A stretch of DNA of 64,000 nucleotides, from contig CAVQEG010000001.1 in NCBI GenBank assembly GCA_963711465.1, positions 3,137,622 to 3,201,621 of the forward strand, in the 5' to 3' direction. The notes below the pieces were generated by a model. The model had not been told where the DNA came from, ran no database searches, and saw only the letters and a list, made by a program, of their open reading frames with translations. The DNA is from CAVQEG01 sp963711465 (GTDB taxonomy: Bacteria; Bacteroidota; Ignavibacteria; OLB7). Below are positions 9,120-17,757 of the stretch, in pieces; positions within the stretch are counted from its first letter, which is position 1; each line of letters begins with the position of its first letter. The translations under genes were made by a program, and so were the position numbers.

Positions 9120-9878
9120 ATGGACGACAACAACGGCTGGTGGAATGAATTCTTTTCGGGCAGTTGGTCAGCGATTCAGCAGCGGGGGTATCCGAAGGAG
9201 CGGACGTGTGCGGAGGTGGATTTCATTGCCGGGGCATTGGAGGTAGCGCCGGGCGATTCGCTGCTTGACATCCCGTGCGGGATCGGTCGACACGCGATCG
9301 AATTCGCCGCGCGTGGATTCGACGTGACGGGTGTCGACTTCAGCGCGCGGGCGCTTGCGAAGGCGGCGGGCGACGCGGCGGCAGAGGGGGTGAACGTGCA
9401 GCTGATGGAAGCGGACATGCGAGAGGTCGAATTCGATCGGACGTTCGACAGCGCCTACTGCTTCTTCGGGAGCTTCGGGTACTTCGACGACGCGGGGAAT
9501 CTGCAGATGGCGAGGTCGGTGCGACGGGCTCTGCGCGACGGGGGAAAATTCCTGATCGACACGCATCTGGTCGAAACGCTGCTACCGAAGTTTCGCCCCC
9601 GAGACTGGTACTGGACGGGGGAGGCACCGGAGGAGGGCCGGCTGCTGGAGGAGCGGACGTGGGACGCATCGCGTGGGCGGGTCGACAGCATCTGGACATT
9701 TCTGCGGGGGGAAGAGGTGACGGAATCGAGAACATCGATTCGCGTCTACACATTTCGGGAGGCAGCGGAATTACTATTCGAAGCGGGATTCGGGGAGGTG
9801 CGGGCAATAGAGACGATGACGGCGGAGTCCCTGCGAATCGGCGCCCAGCGCGTTTCCGTTATTGCAAACGCCCAATGA
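9120..9878 (+). CDS. Class I SAM-dependent methyltransferase
   Basis: 252 residues. The SAM-binding motif I is LLDIPCGIGRHAIEFAARG (about residues 44-62), followed by the acidic strand VTGVDFSARAL and the motif YCFFGSFGYFDD. The ribosome site GGGAGC lies about 10 bases upstream of ATG 9120. The C-terminal beta-rich half (TYTFREAAELLFEAGF-like) is typical of small-molecule methyltransferases of the UbiE/TehB group. Substrate unknown. It starts 21 bases after the DUF1697 gene and is followed by the repeat-rich intergenic region. Confidence 0.85.
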   Translation: MDDNNGWWNEFFSGSWSAIQQRGYPKERTCAEVDFIAGALEVAPGDSLLDIPCGIGRHAIEFAARGFDVTGVDFSARALAKAAGDAAAEGVNVQLMEADMREVEFDRTFDSAYCFFGSFGYFDDAGNLQMARSVRRALRDGGKFLIDTHLVETLLPKFRPRDWYWTGEAPEEGRLLEERTWDASRGRVDSIWTFLRGEEVTESRTSIRVYTFREAAELLFEAGFGEVRAIETMTAESLRIGAQRVSVIANAQ

Positions 9879-10013
9879 CCTCCGACGAAGCCACCGTCCC
9901 TCGGCGCAGCACGGCAACGCCCGCGGAGATGAGCTGCCACCGCGCAGAGCGCCACGCCCCGAGGCCTTCAACCGCGCCTGCTGTCACCGCCCGAACCTCG
10001 GCCGCTCCCACAA

Positions 10014-10070
10014 CAAGGCCCGGAGGGCCGCCCTCCCTTAGCCCACGGCATCGCCGTGGGTATTCGATAC
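10014..10070. repeat. REP-like palindromic element, copy 1
   Basis: A 57-base element almost identical to the one at 45892-45949. It contains GGCCCGGAGGGCC-type self-complementary sequence followed by the hairpin CCCACGGC / GCCGTGGG with an ATC loop and the trailing TATTCGATA. Both copies are intergenic, as expected for a dispersed extragenic palindrome. Confidence 0.75.
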
Positions 10071-10075
10071 CCCCC

Positions 10076-10265
10076 CCGAGCGGGTCGCCCCCCCCCCCGA
10101 GCGGGTCGCCCCCCCCGAGCGGGTCGCCCCCCCCCCGAGCGGGTCGCCCCCCCCCGAGCGGGTCGCCCCCCCCCGAGCGGGTCGCCCCCCCGAGCGGGTC
10201 GCCCCCCCCGAGCGGGTCGCCCCCCCGAGCGGGTCGCCCCCCCCGAGCGGGTCGCCCCCCCGAGC
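10076..10265. repeat. Poly-C minisatellite, ten units of about 18 bases
   Basis: Ten tandem units, each a constant core GAGCGGGTCG followed by a C-run of variable length (about 7 to 13 C). The unit length varies from 17 to 20 bases only through the C-run, the signature of slippage. On the complementary strand this is a series of long G-runs able to form G-quadruplexes. It sits directly after the REP-like element, upstream of the lipoprotein gene. Confidence 0.9.
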
Positions 10266-10475
10266 CCCCCACGCAAATGGATTCATGACGAACGTCAGAG
10301 TTCTCACGCCCTTTCGGAGCGACCTTCGCACATGGTCACGCGTCGGTGCGGGAACCGGACGATGGTCAATTAAACCGGCACGTTCCGGCGCACCTCGAAT
10401 CGTGGACCGCGGGCGATCGGTGAGCCGTCGCCGCAGGCGACAGGACCTCAATCCACTTCAACTCGAGAGAAGACC

Positions 10476-11171
10476 GTGAAGAAGCATTCGATACTCACTT
10501 CCGCGTTCACACTCCTCGCCGCCCTCGCCGTCGTCGGATGTGGGCACACCAACAACCTTGCGCGCTACGACATCGCCGGGAAGACCGCGATGGTGCGTTC
10601 GTTCACATCGACGCGGGGATCGGGCGAGGCGCATGTGGCGAATCCCGACAAGGACAATCCCATCACGGGCATCGCCACGATCATCGGCAGCGGGATCATC
10701 GGCGACCAGGCACAGCGCAAGCTGCAGTCGGCGATTGACGCGGACTCCATCGCGGCGGCCGTTGCCGAGGGTACATGGGAATCGGCGTCGATGTATCTGG
10801 GACTGCATCGGGTGCAGGGCGTCGACGACAACCCCGACTTCATCATCGAGACGGAGCTGCGCGAATTCAAACTGCGGAGTTCCGAAGCCGGACTCAGTGC
10901 CGACGTCTGCGCGCGCTCGCGGGTGATCGACCGGCACACCGGCGGGCTGGTCTGGGAGGATTCGGAGAATCGCACGATCCGACTCAGTCAGACGGGACCG
11001 GCCGTGTTGCTGCCGGATGCGGTTCGTACCGGTGTGGGCGCGTTCAACGCGGCGAAGCTGCTCGACATGAGCGAGTCGGAGATACGCGACGTCATTCAGC
11101 AGGCCGCCGAGCTCGCCGGTCGGGAGATAGGAGAGACGCTTCGGAAGGATGTGGCGGATCTACGGGATTGA
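10476..11171 (+). CDS. Uncharacterised lipoprotein
   Basis: 231 residues from GTG 10476, with GAGAAG just upstream. The signal (MKKHSILTSAF..LAVVGC) has a good lipobox VVG-C22. The mature part has a glycine-rich hydrophobic stretch (ITGIATIIGSGIIG, about residues 63-77) and a beta-rich domain (FIIETELREFKLRSS, VCARSRVIDRHTGGLVWED) that resembles, without clear homology, outer-membrane-assembly or ABC-auxiliary lipoproteins. The C-terminus is helical and charged. No function can be assigned. Confidence 0.75.
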   Translation: MKKHSILTSAFTLLAALAVVGCGHTNNLARYDIAGKTAMVRSFTSTRGSGEAHVANPDKDNPITGIATIIGSGIIGDQAQRKLQSAIDADSIAAAVAEGTWESASMYLGLHRVQGVDDNPDFIIETELREFKLRSSEAGLSADVCARSRVIDRHTGGLVWEDSENRTIRLSQTGPAVLLPDAVRTGVGAFNAAKLLDMSESEIRDVIQQAAELAGREIGETLRKDVADLRD

Positions 11172-11384
11172 GGAGGATGCGGGGGAGCGACTTCGCCGGC
11201 GATCGTTGGCGGTTGGTCGGTCGGAGTCCGCGTCGACCGGGGTCCGTTTCGGTCGCAGCAGGACGATGGCGAGGGGGGCATGAGAGGCAACCGACTCTTC
11301 GCCGTCGCGCCGTTTTGCAACCCGTCGACTACGTCCGCGTAGCGCCACCACTCACGACACCGAATTCTCCGAGGCCCCTGCATC

Positions 11385-13382
11385 ATGAACCGATTGCTGC
11401 TGTCTGCCACGTTCTTCCTCACCCTCACTGCCATCGCCTCGGCGCAGACCGCGCTGCGCCTGAATGAACCCGTGGGCGGTGATCTCGCGGGTGATCGCGT
11501 CGCCCACTACGTCGTCGACGCCGATTCGAATTCCTTCGTCGCCGGAATCGTCGATCAGCAGTCGGTCGATGTCGTCGTCACCATCCACGGACCCGGAGGA
11601 ACGACGTTCGGCCCGTTCGATGGACCGGGGCGCGGACCGGAGCCGTTCCACTTCATCGCCGCGAGCAGTGGCCGTTACACCGTCGACGTTGCGCCATTCA
11701 AGGGGGCCACGGGTCACTACGTCGTTTCGCTCAAGCGGCTCGAACCGGTGGCAGCGACACCGCAGAAGCGGGTCGACCAGCTGATGTGGGCGCTGGACCG
11801 CAACGACGGACCCGGTGTCATCGTGGCGGTGGCCAAGGACGGTGAGATCATCTATTCACACGCCTACGGCATGGCCGATCTCACCCACTCGATTCCGCTC
11901 GACGAACAGACCATTTCCAACATCGGCTCCATCTCGAAGCAATTCACCGCACTGGGAATTCTGCTGCTGCAGAAGCAGGGGCTGCTTTCGATCGACGATC
12001 CGGTCAGCAAGTACATTCCCGGACTTCCCGCGTTTGCCGACTCTGTTCGCATCCGCAATCTGCTGACGCACACGAGCGGATTCCGCGAAGTATTCAACAC
12101 CTATCCATTGGCCGGCTGGGTGGGTGAGGACTACATCCGGAGGGAGGACGTGATCGATGTGGTGCGGCACCAGCCGGCGCTGCAGAATCCACCCGGCTCT
12201 GCGTTCAACTACTGCAACACCGGATTCATCATGCTGGCCGACATCATCCATCGCGTGACCGGCAAGCCGTTCGCCGAGTGGATGAAGCAGAATATTTTCG
12301 AGCCGCTCGGCATGCGGCACACGCAGGTGAAGACTGAGCAGGGGCAGGTGATTGCGGGCAGCGCGTTCGGATACGCACCGACGGCCGACGGTGCCTTCCG
12401 GCAGGTGCGCGATCTCGGTTCCGGTGGTGGCGCCGGCGGCGTCTACACGACAGTCGGCGACCTGAATCGATGGATCAACAATTTCCGTGATCCGAAGGTG
12501 GGCACGCGCGAACTGCTGCATCAGATGGAGACGCCGGCCGTGCTGACCACGGGCGACACGCTGGAGTATGGATTCGGCATCTTCGTGAGCCATTACCGCG
12601 GCACGCCGCTGATCGAGCATGGCGGCGCCGACGGAGGGTTCCGCGCCGAGCTCGCCTTCTTCCCCAGGGTCGACGGCGCGGTCATTCTGCTGAGCAACTC
12701 GGCGCTGTTCAGCGGCAGCGTCTACACCGACATTGCCGATGCATTCTTCGGAGACGAATTCCCCGAAGCGAAGGGCGCGCCGACTCCGGGCACCGCGGTT
12801 GCCTCCAGCGAGGTACACGTTCCCGCCGACCTGCTCGCCCGCTACGCCGGCAGCTACCTGATCGAGGGAGCGAACGTGACGATCACCTACACGGTGCAGA
12901 GCGATCAACTGATGGCGCAGGTGACAGGGCAGCCGATGATCGCACTGGTGCCGACGAGCGACTCGACGTTCACCTACAGCGGCGTCGACGCGACGGTCAC
13001 CTTCCACCGCAGCGCCGACGGATCGGTCGACAGCGCCACGCACGTCCAGGGAGTGCCCTACACGCTGCGCCGCACCGCGCCGTACGCTCCAGTGGCCCAA
13101 CAGCTTCAGGTCTACGCCGGACGCTACTACAGTCCGGAGCTCGAGACGTTCTACACCCTCGAGGTTCGCGACGACACGCTGCGCGCGGAGCATCGCCTGA
13201 TGGACACGGTGGCGATGCTTCCGCAGAACGAGAATCAGTTCTTCGGCGGCGTATTTCTGGGGGAAGTGGAATTCGAGCGAGACGGCGACGGGCGGGTGAC
13301 GGCGTTCACGATCAACAACGGGCGGACGCGCGGGATCAAGTTCGAGAAGTTGAATCGGGAGGAATTCTCAACGAATGAATAG
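11385..13382 (+). CDS. Exported beta-lactamase-fold serine hydrolase
   Basis: 665 residues with a signal peptide (MNRLLLSATFFLTLTAIASA, cut before QT). Residues about 20-125 form a PPC-like beta domain. Residues about 135-460 are a class C beta-lactamase/DD-peptidase-type domain with the three motifs S182-I-S-K185, Y276-C-N278 and H412-G-G. A C-terminal lipocalin-like beta region (about 490-660) follows, as in many family S12 enzymes. It may cleave D-amino-acid peptides or esters; true beta-lactamase activity cannot be inferred. Its last 8 bases overlap the OsmC gene, indicating translational coupling. Confidence 0.9.
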   Translation: MNRLLLSATFFLTLTAIASAQTALRLNEPVGGDLAGDRVAHYVVDADSNSFVAGIVDQQSVDVVVTIHGPGGTTFGPFDGPGRGPEPFHFIAASSGRYTVDVAPFKGATGHYVVSLKRLEPVAATPQKRVDQLMWALDRNDGPGVIVAVAKDGEIIYSHAYGMADLTHSIPLDEQTISNIGSISKQFTALGILLLQKQGLLSIDDPVSKYIPGLPAFADSVRIRNLLTHTSGFREVFNTYPLAGWVGEDYIRREDVIDVVRHQPALQNPPGSAFNYCNTGFIMLADIIHRVTGKPFAEWMKQNIFEPLGMRHTQVKTEQGQVIAGSAFGYAPTADGAFRQVRDLGSGGGAGGVYTTVGDLNRWINNFRDPKVGTRELLHQMETPAVLTTGDTLEYGFGIFVSHYRGTPLIEHGGADGGFRAELAFFPRVDGAVILLSNSALFSGSVYTDIADAFFGDEFPEAKGAPTPGTAVASSEVHVPADLLARYAGSYLIEGANVTITYTVQSDQLMAQVTGQPMIALVPTSDSTFTYSGVDATVTFHRSADGSVDSATHVQGVPYTLRRTAPYAPVAQQLQVYAGRYYSPELETFYTLEVRDDTLRAEHRLMDTVAMLPQNENQFFGGVFLGEVEFERDGDGRVTAFTINNGRTRGIKFEKLNREEFSTNE

Positions 13383-13893
13383 AGACCAGCTACGGGCAGT
13401 ACAGGCGCCGCTGAAGCAGGCGTATCGGGACGAACCCGAGTCGGCGGTGGTGACGCTGCGCGCGGTCGGCAGCATCGGCGAGGGAATCTCCTGCAGCGTG
13501 GATACCGGGCGCGCTCTTGCCGAGGCGGGACTGCATCCGGCCACCGGCGGTGACGGGACGCAGCTCTGTTCGGGCGACATGCTGCTGCAGGCGCTGGTGG
13601 CATGTGCGGGGGTGACGCTGCGCTCGGTGGCGACATCGATCGGTGTGGAGCTTCGCGACGCGCGTATCACGGCCGAGGGCGACATCGACTTCCGGGGAAC
13701 GCTTGCCGTGTCGAAGGACGCGCCGGTCGGCATCCGCGAAATTCGCCTCGGCTTCCACCTCGACACCGATGCCGACGCCGAGCAGGTGTCAACGTTGATC
13801 CGGCTGACCGAGCGGTACTGCGTCGTGCTGCAGACGTTGCGCAATCCGCCTCGGATCGAGGTCGACAGCGGCAGACGGCGGATCGAGGACTAG
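13375..13893 (+). CDS. OsmC family protein (peroxiredoxin-like)
   Basis: 172 residues overlapping the hydrolase gene by 8 bases. It shows the OsmC pattern: LLQALVACAGVTLRSVA with C77, the beta-rich LEARIT-type strands (VELRDARITAEGDIDFRG), and a second conserved Cys in ERYCVVLQTL (C149). OsmC/Ohr proteins reduce hydroperoxides with this Cys pair. Assignment to OsmC rather than Ohr is uncertain. Cytoplasmic; probably an oxidative-stress function. Confidence 0.85.
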   Translation: MNRDQLRAVQAPLKQAYRDEPESAVVTLRAVGSIGEGISCSVDTGRALAEAGLHPATGGDGTQLCSGDMLLQALVACAGVTLRSVATSIGVELRDARITAEGDIDFRGTLAVSKDAPVGIREIRLGFHLDTDADAEQVSTLIRLTERYCVVLQTLRNPPRIEVDSGRRRIED

Positions 13894-13978
13894 GCGCTTT
13901 GCGAGAGCCGCACCCCGGCAGCGGTCCGATGGTTGCGGTCCGCGTGGTTCCTACCCTGGAACCAACGTGGAGGACGAC

Positions 13979-14812
13979 ATGGCCGATCGTGTGGAGCGTC
14001 AAGTCATCGAGCGAACGACGGAGGAACATCGGGAGCTCGAGGGTGAGCTGTGGCAACTGCTGCATCGGATCGAGCGGGTGTTCGAAGGACCGCTGATCGC
14101 GCTGGCGTTCGTCTGGCTGGTGCTGATTGCGGCCGATTTCATCTGGGGGCTCAACAGCATTCTGCAGTCGCTGGTGACGATGATCTGGGGAATCTTCGTC
14201 TTCGATTTCCTCCTTCGATTCACCATCGCTCCGAAGAAGCTTCGCTACCTGAAGCGCAACTGGCTGACGGCGATCTCACTGTTCGTGCCGGCGCTTCGAG
14301 TTCTCCGCTTCGCGCGATTCGTCCGCCTGGTACGCCTGGCGCGGGCGACGCGGGGCGTCCGGTTGGTCCGGGCAGTCGCCTCGTTCAACCGCAGCATGGG
14401 CGCGCTGCAGTCGTCGATGGCGCGTCGTGGAGCGCGCTACGCGACCGTGCTGACAGCCATCGTCCTCTTCGCAGGAGCCGCGGGCATGTATGCCTTCGAA
14501 GTTGGAGCACCGGGCGGTGGCGGATTCGAGACCTACGGCGAATCGCTCTGGTGGACGGCGATGCTGCTGACGACGATCGGATCGAAAGCATGGCCGGTGA
14601 CCGCCGCGGGGAAGATTCTGTGCGTGCTGCTGTCCGCCTACGCCCTCGGAATCCTCGGGTACATCGCCGCGTCGCTCGCGTCGTTCTTCGTCGGACGTGA
14701 GGCCGCCACCCCCGCAGGACCGGTTGCCGGTGAGGACGCAATCCGCGAATTGCAGGCCGAGGTGCGGGCGTTGCGAGATGCGATCGAAACGCGTGGAGGA
14801 TCGCTGGGGTGA
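13979..14812 (+). CDS. Voltage-sensor type ion channel with atypical selectivity filter
   Basis: 277 residues from ATG 13979, chosen because GGAGG lies 5 bases upstream; a GTG at 13967 is the alternative. Six membrane segments are visible. Segment S4 has the repeating arginines RVLRFARFVRLVRLAR, typical of a voltage sensor. The pore loop reads LLTTIGSKAWPVT where potassium channels have TVGYGD, so the Tyr-Gly signature is missing. Inner helix: LLSAYALGILGYIAASLASFF. The C-terminal coiled stretch is short. A cation channel is likely, but ion selectivity is open. Confidence 0.85.
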   Translation: MADRVERQVIERTTEEHRELEGELWQLLHRIERVFEGPLIALAFVWLVLIAADFIWGLNSILQSLVTMIWGIFVFDFLLRFTIAPKKLRYLKRNWLTAISLFVPALRVLRFARFVRLVRLARATRGVRLVRAVASFNRSMGALQSSMARRGARYATVLTAIVLFAGAAGMYAFEVGAPGGGGFETYGESLWWTAMLLTTIGSKAWPVTAAGKILCVLLSAYALGILGYIAASLASFFVGREAATPAGPVAGEDAIRELQAEVRALRDAIETRGGSLG

Positions 14813-14849
14813 CGTCCGAGCGCGGAGTGCGTAATCGTCGTCGTTGTAT

Positions 14850-15725
14850 ATGGTTGAATCATTGTACATCTCGGATCTCGATGGAACGTTGCTCGATGGG
14901 GGCGGTGATCTGTCGGTGCGCAGCCGCCTGGCGCTTCAGGCGATGGTCGATGAAGGACTCGCCTTTACCGTCGCCAGCGCGCGGAGCGTCGTCTCGATCC
15001 GCGAACGACTCGGAGGACTTCACCTGCGGTTGCCCGTGATCACACTCAACGGTGCGTACATCTCCGAGCTCGATACCGGTCGCCACGAGGTGATCAATGA
15101 CATCGACAACGGGGTCGTTCCCGAAATCCACGCGATGCTCCATGAAGCCGGTCACGTTCCCTTCGTCTCCACCTGGTCCGGTTCCGAGGAGCGCGTCTAC
15201 TTCTCCCACAGCACCAACGACGGGATGGCGTGGTACATCGACGACTGCCGTCGGAGGAACGATGCGCGGTGGCGCCAGGCGAACGACCTGCGCGGCGCAT
15301 TCGTCGAACGCGTGATGTGCCTGACGACCATCGCCGGCCCCGGCCTGCTCGAGGAGTTGGAGGCGTCGATCCTCGAACGGTACGGTGCTCACGTGCAGAC
15401 CCACTGCTTCGAGAATCTCTACACGCCGGGCTGGCACTGGCTGACGATCCACGATGACCGCGCGACCAAGGACCAGGCGATCGCCGACCTCGTCGATCTC
15501 TACGACCTCACCGATCGCGAACTCGTCGTCTTCGGCGATCAGTCGAATGACATCGGCATGTTCCGCATCGCCGATCGCGCGATCGCCGTGGCCAACGCCG
15601 TCGAGATCATTCGCGCCAACGCGACGCACCGGATCGGATCGAATGAGGAAGACAGTGTGGTGGAATTCATTCAGGCCGAGCACCTCGAGCGGCGGTTCCG
15701 CGACGGGAGGAACACCGACGGATGA
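14850..15725 (+). CDS. HAD superfamily (Cof-type) hydrolase
   Basis: 291 residues from ATG 14850. The nucleophile motif I is SDLDGTLLD (D9 and D11), the cap is of the Cof C2 type, and motif IV appears as VVFGDQSNDIGMFRIAD near residue 230. Such enzymes dephosphorylate sugar phosphates, nucleotides or flavin phosphates. It overlaps the next gene by 4 bases (ATGA), so the two phosphatase-like proteins are co-translated. Confidence 0.9.
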   Translation: MVESLYISDLDGTLLDGGGDLSVRSRLALQAMVDEGLAFTVASARSVVSIRERLGGLHLRLPVITLNGAYISELDTGRHEVINDIDNGVVPEIHAMLHEAGHVPFVSTWSGSEERVYFSHSTNDGMAWYIDDCRRRNDARWRQANDLRGAFVERVMCLTTIAGPGLLEELEASILERYGAHVQTHCFENLYTPGWHWLTIHDDRATKDQAIADLVDLYDLTDRELVVFGDQSNDIGMFRIADRAIAVANAVEIIRANATHRIGSNEEDSVVEFIQAEHLERRFRDGRNTDG

Positions 15726-16504
15726 ACGACGACCTGCTGGCGGTATTTGCTTCGGTTGCGCGCCGAGCGGGCGATCACCTGCGCACCATGCAGCCATCGG
15801 CGACGGTCGTTCTTCGACGCGACGGCGGTGATCTCGTGCTCGATGCCGATCGTCGGGCGCAGGACCTGATCGTCGGCGAACTCGAGCGCGCCATGCCGGG
15901 CGTTCCGATCGTTGCCGAGGAATCACCTCCTACCGGTATTCTTCCGCACACCTATCTGAGCGTCGATCCGCTCGACGGAACGATTCCCTATTCCCGCGGC
16001 TGCGCCGAATGGGGCGTCAACATCGGGTTCGTCGTCGACGGCGTTCCAAGCCACGGCACCATATTTCTTCCTGCCTCCGACCAACTGCTCACCGCACATG
16101 TGGCTGGATCATGCGAGTTGAATGGGAAGGCGGTGTTCGGCCAAACACCGGAGCGGGGCGAACCGTTCGTACTCGGATGCGACCTGCACTACGCCACTGA
16201 CCCGGAGTTCGTGCGTCGCGTCCTTCCGAGACTGATTCCGTCGCTGCGACTGACGCGCAGTCTGGGATCGACCGCGGCCTTGACCGTCGACCTGGCTGCC
16301 GGGCACACTGACGCTCATCTGAACCAGCGTGGAGGAGGCATCTGGGACATCGTGACGCTCGGTGTGGTGGCGGCGTCGCTGGGGTATCGGGTCACGGACC
16401 TGCGCGGTGGACCCCGGGACTGGACGCTTCCCGACACGTCGATCGTCGTCGCATCGAGTGACGAGGCGCAGCGCCTGCTGCTCGAGGCGGTCGGTACGGT
16501 GTAG
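15722..16504 (+). CDS. Inositol monophosphatase-family phosphatase
   Basis: 260 residues. The metal-binding motifs of the IMPase/FBPase/CysQ family are present: VAEES (about residue 62), the signature SVDPLDGT (about 80-87) and the late GGGIWDIVT with its Trp-Asp. Possible substrates are inositol phosphates, PAP or other sugar phosphates. The ATGA overlap with the HAD gene suggests a shared pathway of phosphate-ester hydrolysis. Confidence 0.9.
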   Translation: MNDDLLAVFASVARRAGDHLRTMQPSATVVLRRDGGDLVLDADRRAQDLIVGELERAMPGVPIVAEESPPTGILPHTYLSVDPLDGTIPYSRGCAEWGVNIGFVVDGVPSHGTIFLPASDQLLTAHVAGSCELNGKAVFGQTPERGEPFVLGCDLHYATDPEFVRRVLPRLIPSLRLTRSLGSTAALTVDLAAGHTDAHLNQRGGGIWDIVTLGVVAASLGYRVTDLRGGPRDWTLPDTSIVVASSDEAQRLLLEAVGTV

Positions 16505-16645
16505 AGGTGGTCGACCGGTATCGGAGAGGTCGTCCGGGGAAGGGACAAGGCGGTGTCAGCTGGAGCAGTGGGCTGTGTAGCAGCGGCCAGGACACCGGTA
16601 GCACGGATCACAGAGTCTCAACTACATACAACGAGGAGCAATTCC

Positions 16646-17074
16646 ATGGCGATGCAGCAACGACTGACGCTCGTGACACTGGGCGTCGAGGATCTCGAAC
16701 GTTCGACGCACTTCTATCGCGACGTGTTCGGATGGACACCGAATGACGGCGGCGATGGATCGATCGTCTTCTTCCAACTCAATGGAATTCAACTCGCACT
16801 CTACGGACGCGAGCCCCTTGCCGACGACGCGCATGTGAAGTCCGAAGGCACCGGCTTCCGCGGCGTCACGCTCGCGCACAACGTGCGCTCCGAACAGGAG
16901 GTCGACGAGATCTTTGCGGACTTCGAGTCGAAGGGAGTCAACGTCGTCAAGTCACCCGAGAAGGTCTTCTGGGGCGGCTACAGCGGCTACATCGCCGATC
17001 CGGACGGACATCTCTGGGAGATCGCCTGCAATCCGTTCATGAAGTACGATGACGCGGGGAACGTGATCCCGTAG
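16646..17074 (+). CDS. VOC-family (glyoxalase-like) protein
   Basis: 142 residues; ATG 16646 follows ACGAGGAG at good spacing and replaces a longer in-frame start. Paired beta-alpha-beta-beta-beta modules are seen (RLTLVTLGVEDLERSTHFYRD and FWGGYSGYIADPDGHLWEIA). The ending PDGHLWEIACNP is typical of the lactoylglutathione lyase/bleomycin-resistance superfamily. Metal-binding residues and substrate cannot be fixed. Confidence 0.9.
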   Translation: MAMQQRLTLVTLGVEDLERSTHFYRDVFGWTPNDGGDGSIVFFQLNGIQLALYGREPLADDAHVKSEGTGFRGVTLAHNVRSEQEVDEIFADFESKGVNVVKSPEKVFWGGYSGYIADPDGHLWEIACNPFMKYDDAGNVIP

Positions 17075-17150
17075 TGCCCTGCGGTTGCAGTCGCACCGTC
17101 ACGACCGAGGCATCGGTCGTACGCCATTCACGCACTCATCATTGTGTCCC

Positions 17151-17561
17151 ATGGCAGCTCTGAAAACAGCGCGGACCAGCGACTCGGTCCCGGCGTTCCT
17201 CGATGCGGTCGTGCACGATGACCGTCGGACCGACTGCTACGCCGTGCTCGAACTGATGCGAGACGTCACCGGTGAGGAACCGGCGATGTGGGGTCCGGGC
17301 ATCGTCGGCTTCGGGTCATACCACTACAAGTACGACAGCGGCCGCGAGGGTGACTGGTTCCTGACGGGATTCTCACCGCGCAAACAGGAACTCACGCTGT
17401 ACATCATGTCGGGTTTCGAGCGGTATGACGAAGTGATGGCGCGGCTCGGGAAATTCCGAACCGGGAAGTCCTGCCTGTACATCAAGCGGCTCTCCGATGT
17501 CGACACAGAGGCACTTCGGACGCTGATCGAGGCGTCGATCGAGCACCTTCGCGGAACATGA
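17151..17561 (+). CDS. DUF1801 family protein
   Basis: 136 residues. The pattern VLELMRDVTGEEPAMWGP..GFGSYHYKY is the hallmark of DUF1801, followed by the conserved FSPRKQELTLYI and GKSCLYIKRLSDVD. The fold is YdhG-like and of unknown biochemical role. The ATG at 17151 is followed by a normal helix-rich N-terminus. Confidence 0.9.
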   Translation: MAALKTARTSDSVPAFLDAVVHDDRRTDCYAVLELMRDVTGEEPAMWGPGIVGFGSYHYKYDSGREGDWFLTGFSPRKQELTLYIMSGFERYDEVMARLGKFRTGKSCLYIKRLSDVDTEALRTLIEASIEHLRGT

Positions 17562-17757
17562 GCCCCGATCGCACCGGCGTCGGTCGGACTGTCGCCGCGA
17601 TCGAACCCGAGGAGGCTCGCATTCGATTCTATGAGAATCGTGAGACAACCGTGATGCACCGGGTGGCAGCAATGCCCACCTTTGTATGCACTGATGCGTT
17701 GTTGCATGCAGATGCCTTTGCAGTCACTCGTCGACGTCAACGAATTCAAAGAAGACC

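Larger units (their letters stand above)
9879..10475. other. 600-bp non-coding region holding a REP-like palindrome and a minisatellite
   Basis: No gene is supported here. Apparent reading frames on both strands are created by the repeats and encode monotonous Arg-Pro-Gly peptides. The region is composed of a unique flank, the palindromic element at 10014-10070, the poly-C tandem array at 10076-10265 and a 210-base unique leader before the lipoprotein gene at 10476. Confidence 0.7.

Noticed and set aside
10038..10451. Frames encoding RPARGGDPLGG-type peptides across the minisatellite
   Set aside because: Produced by the repeat in every frame; no ribosome site and variable C-run length would cause frameshifts.
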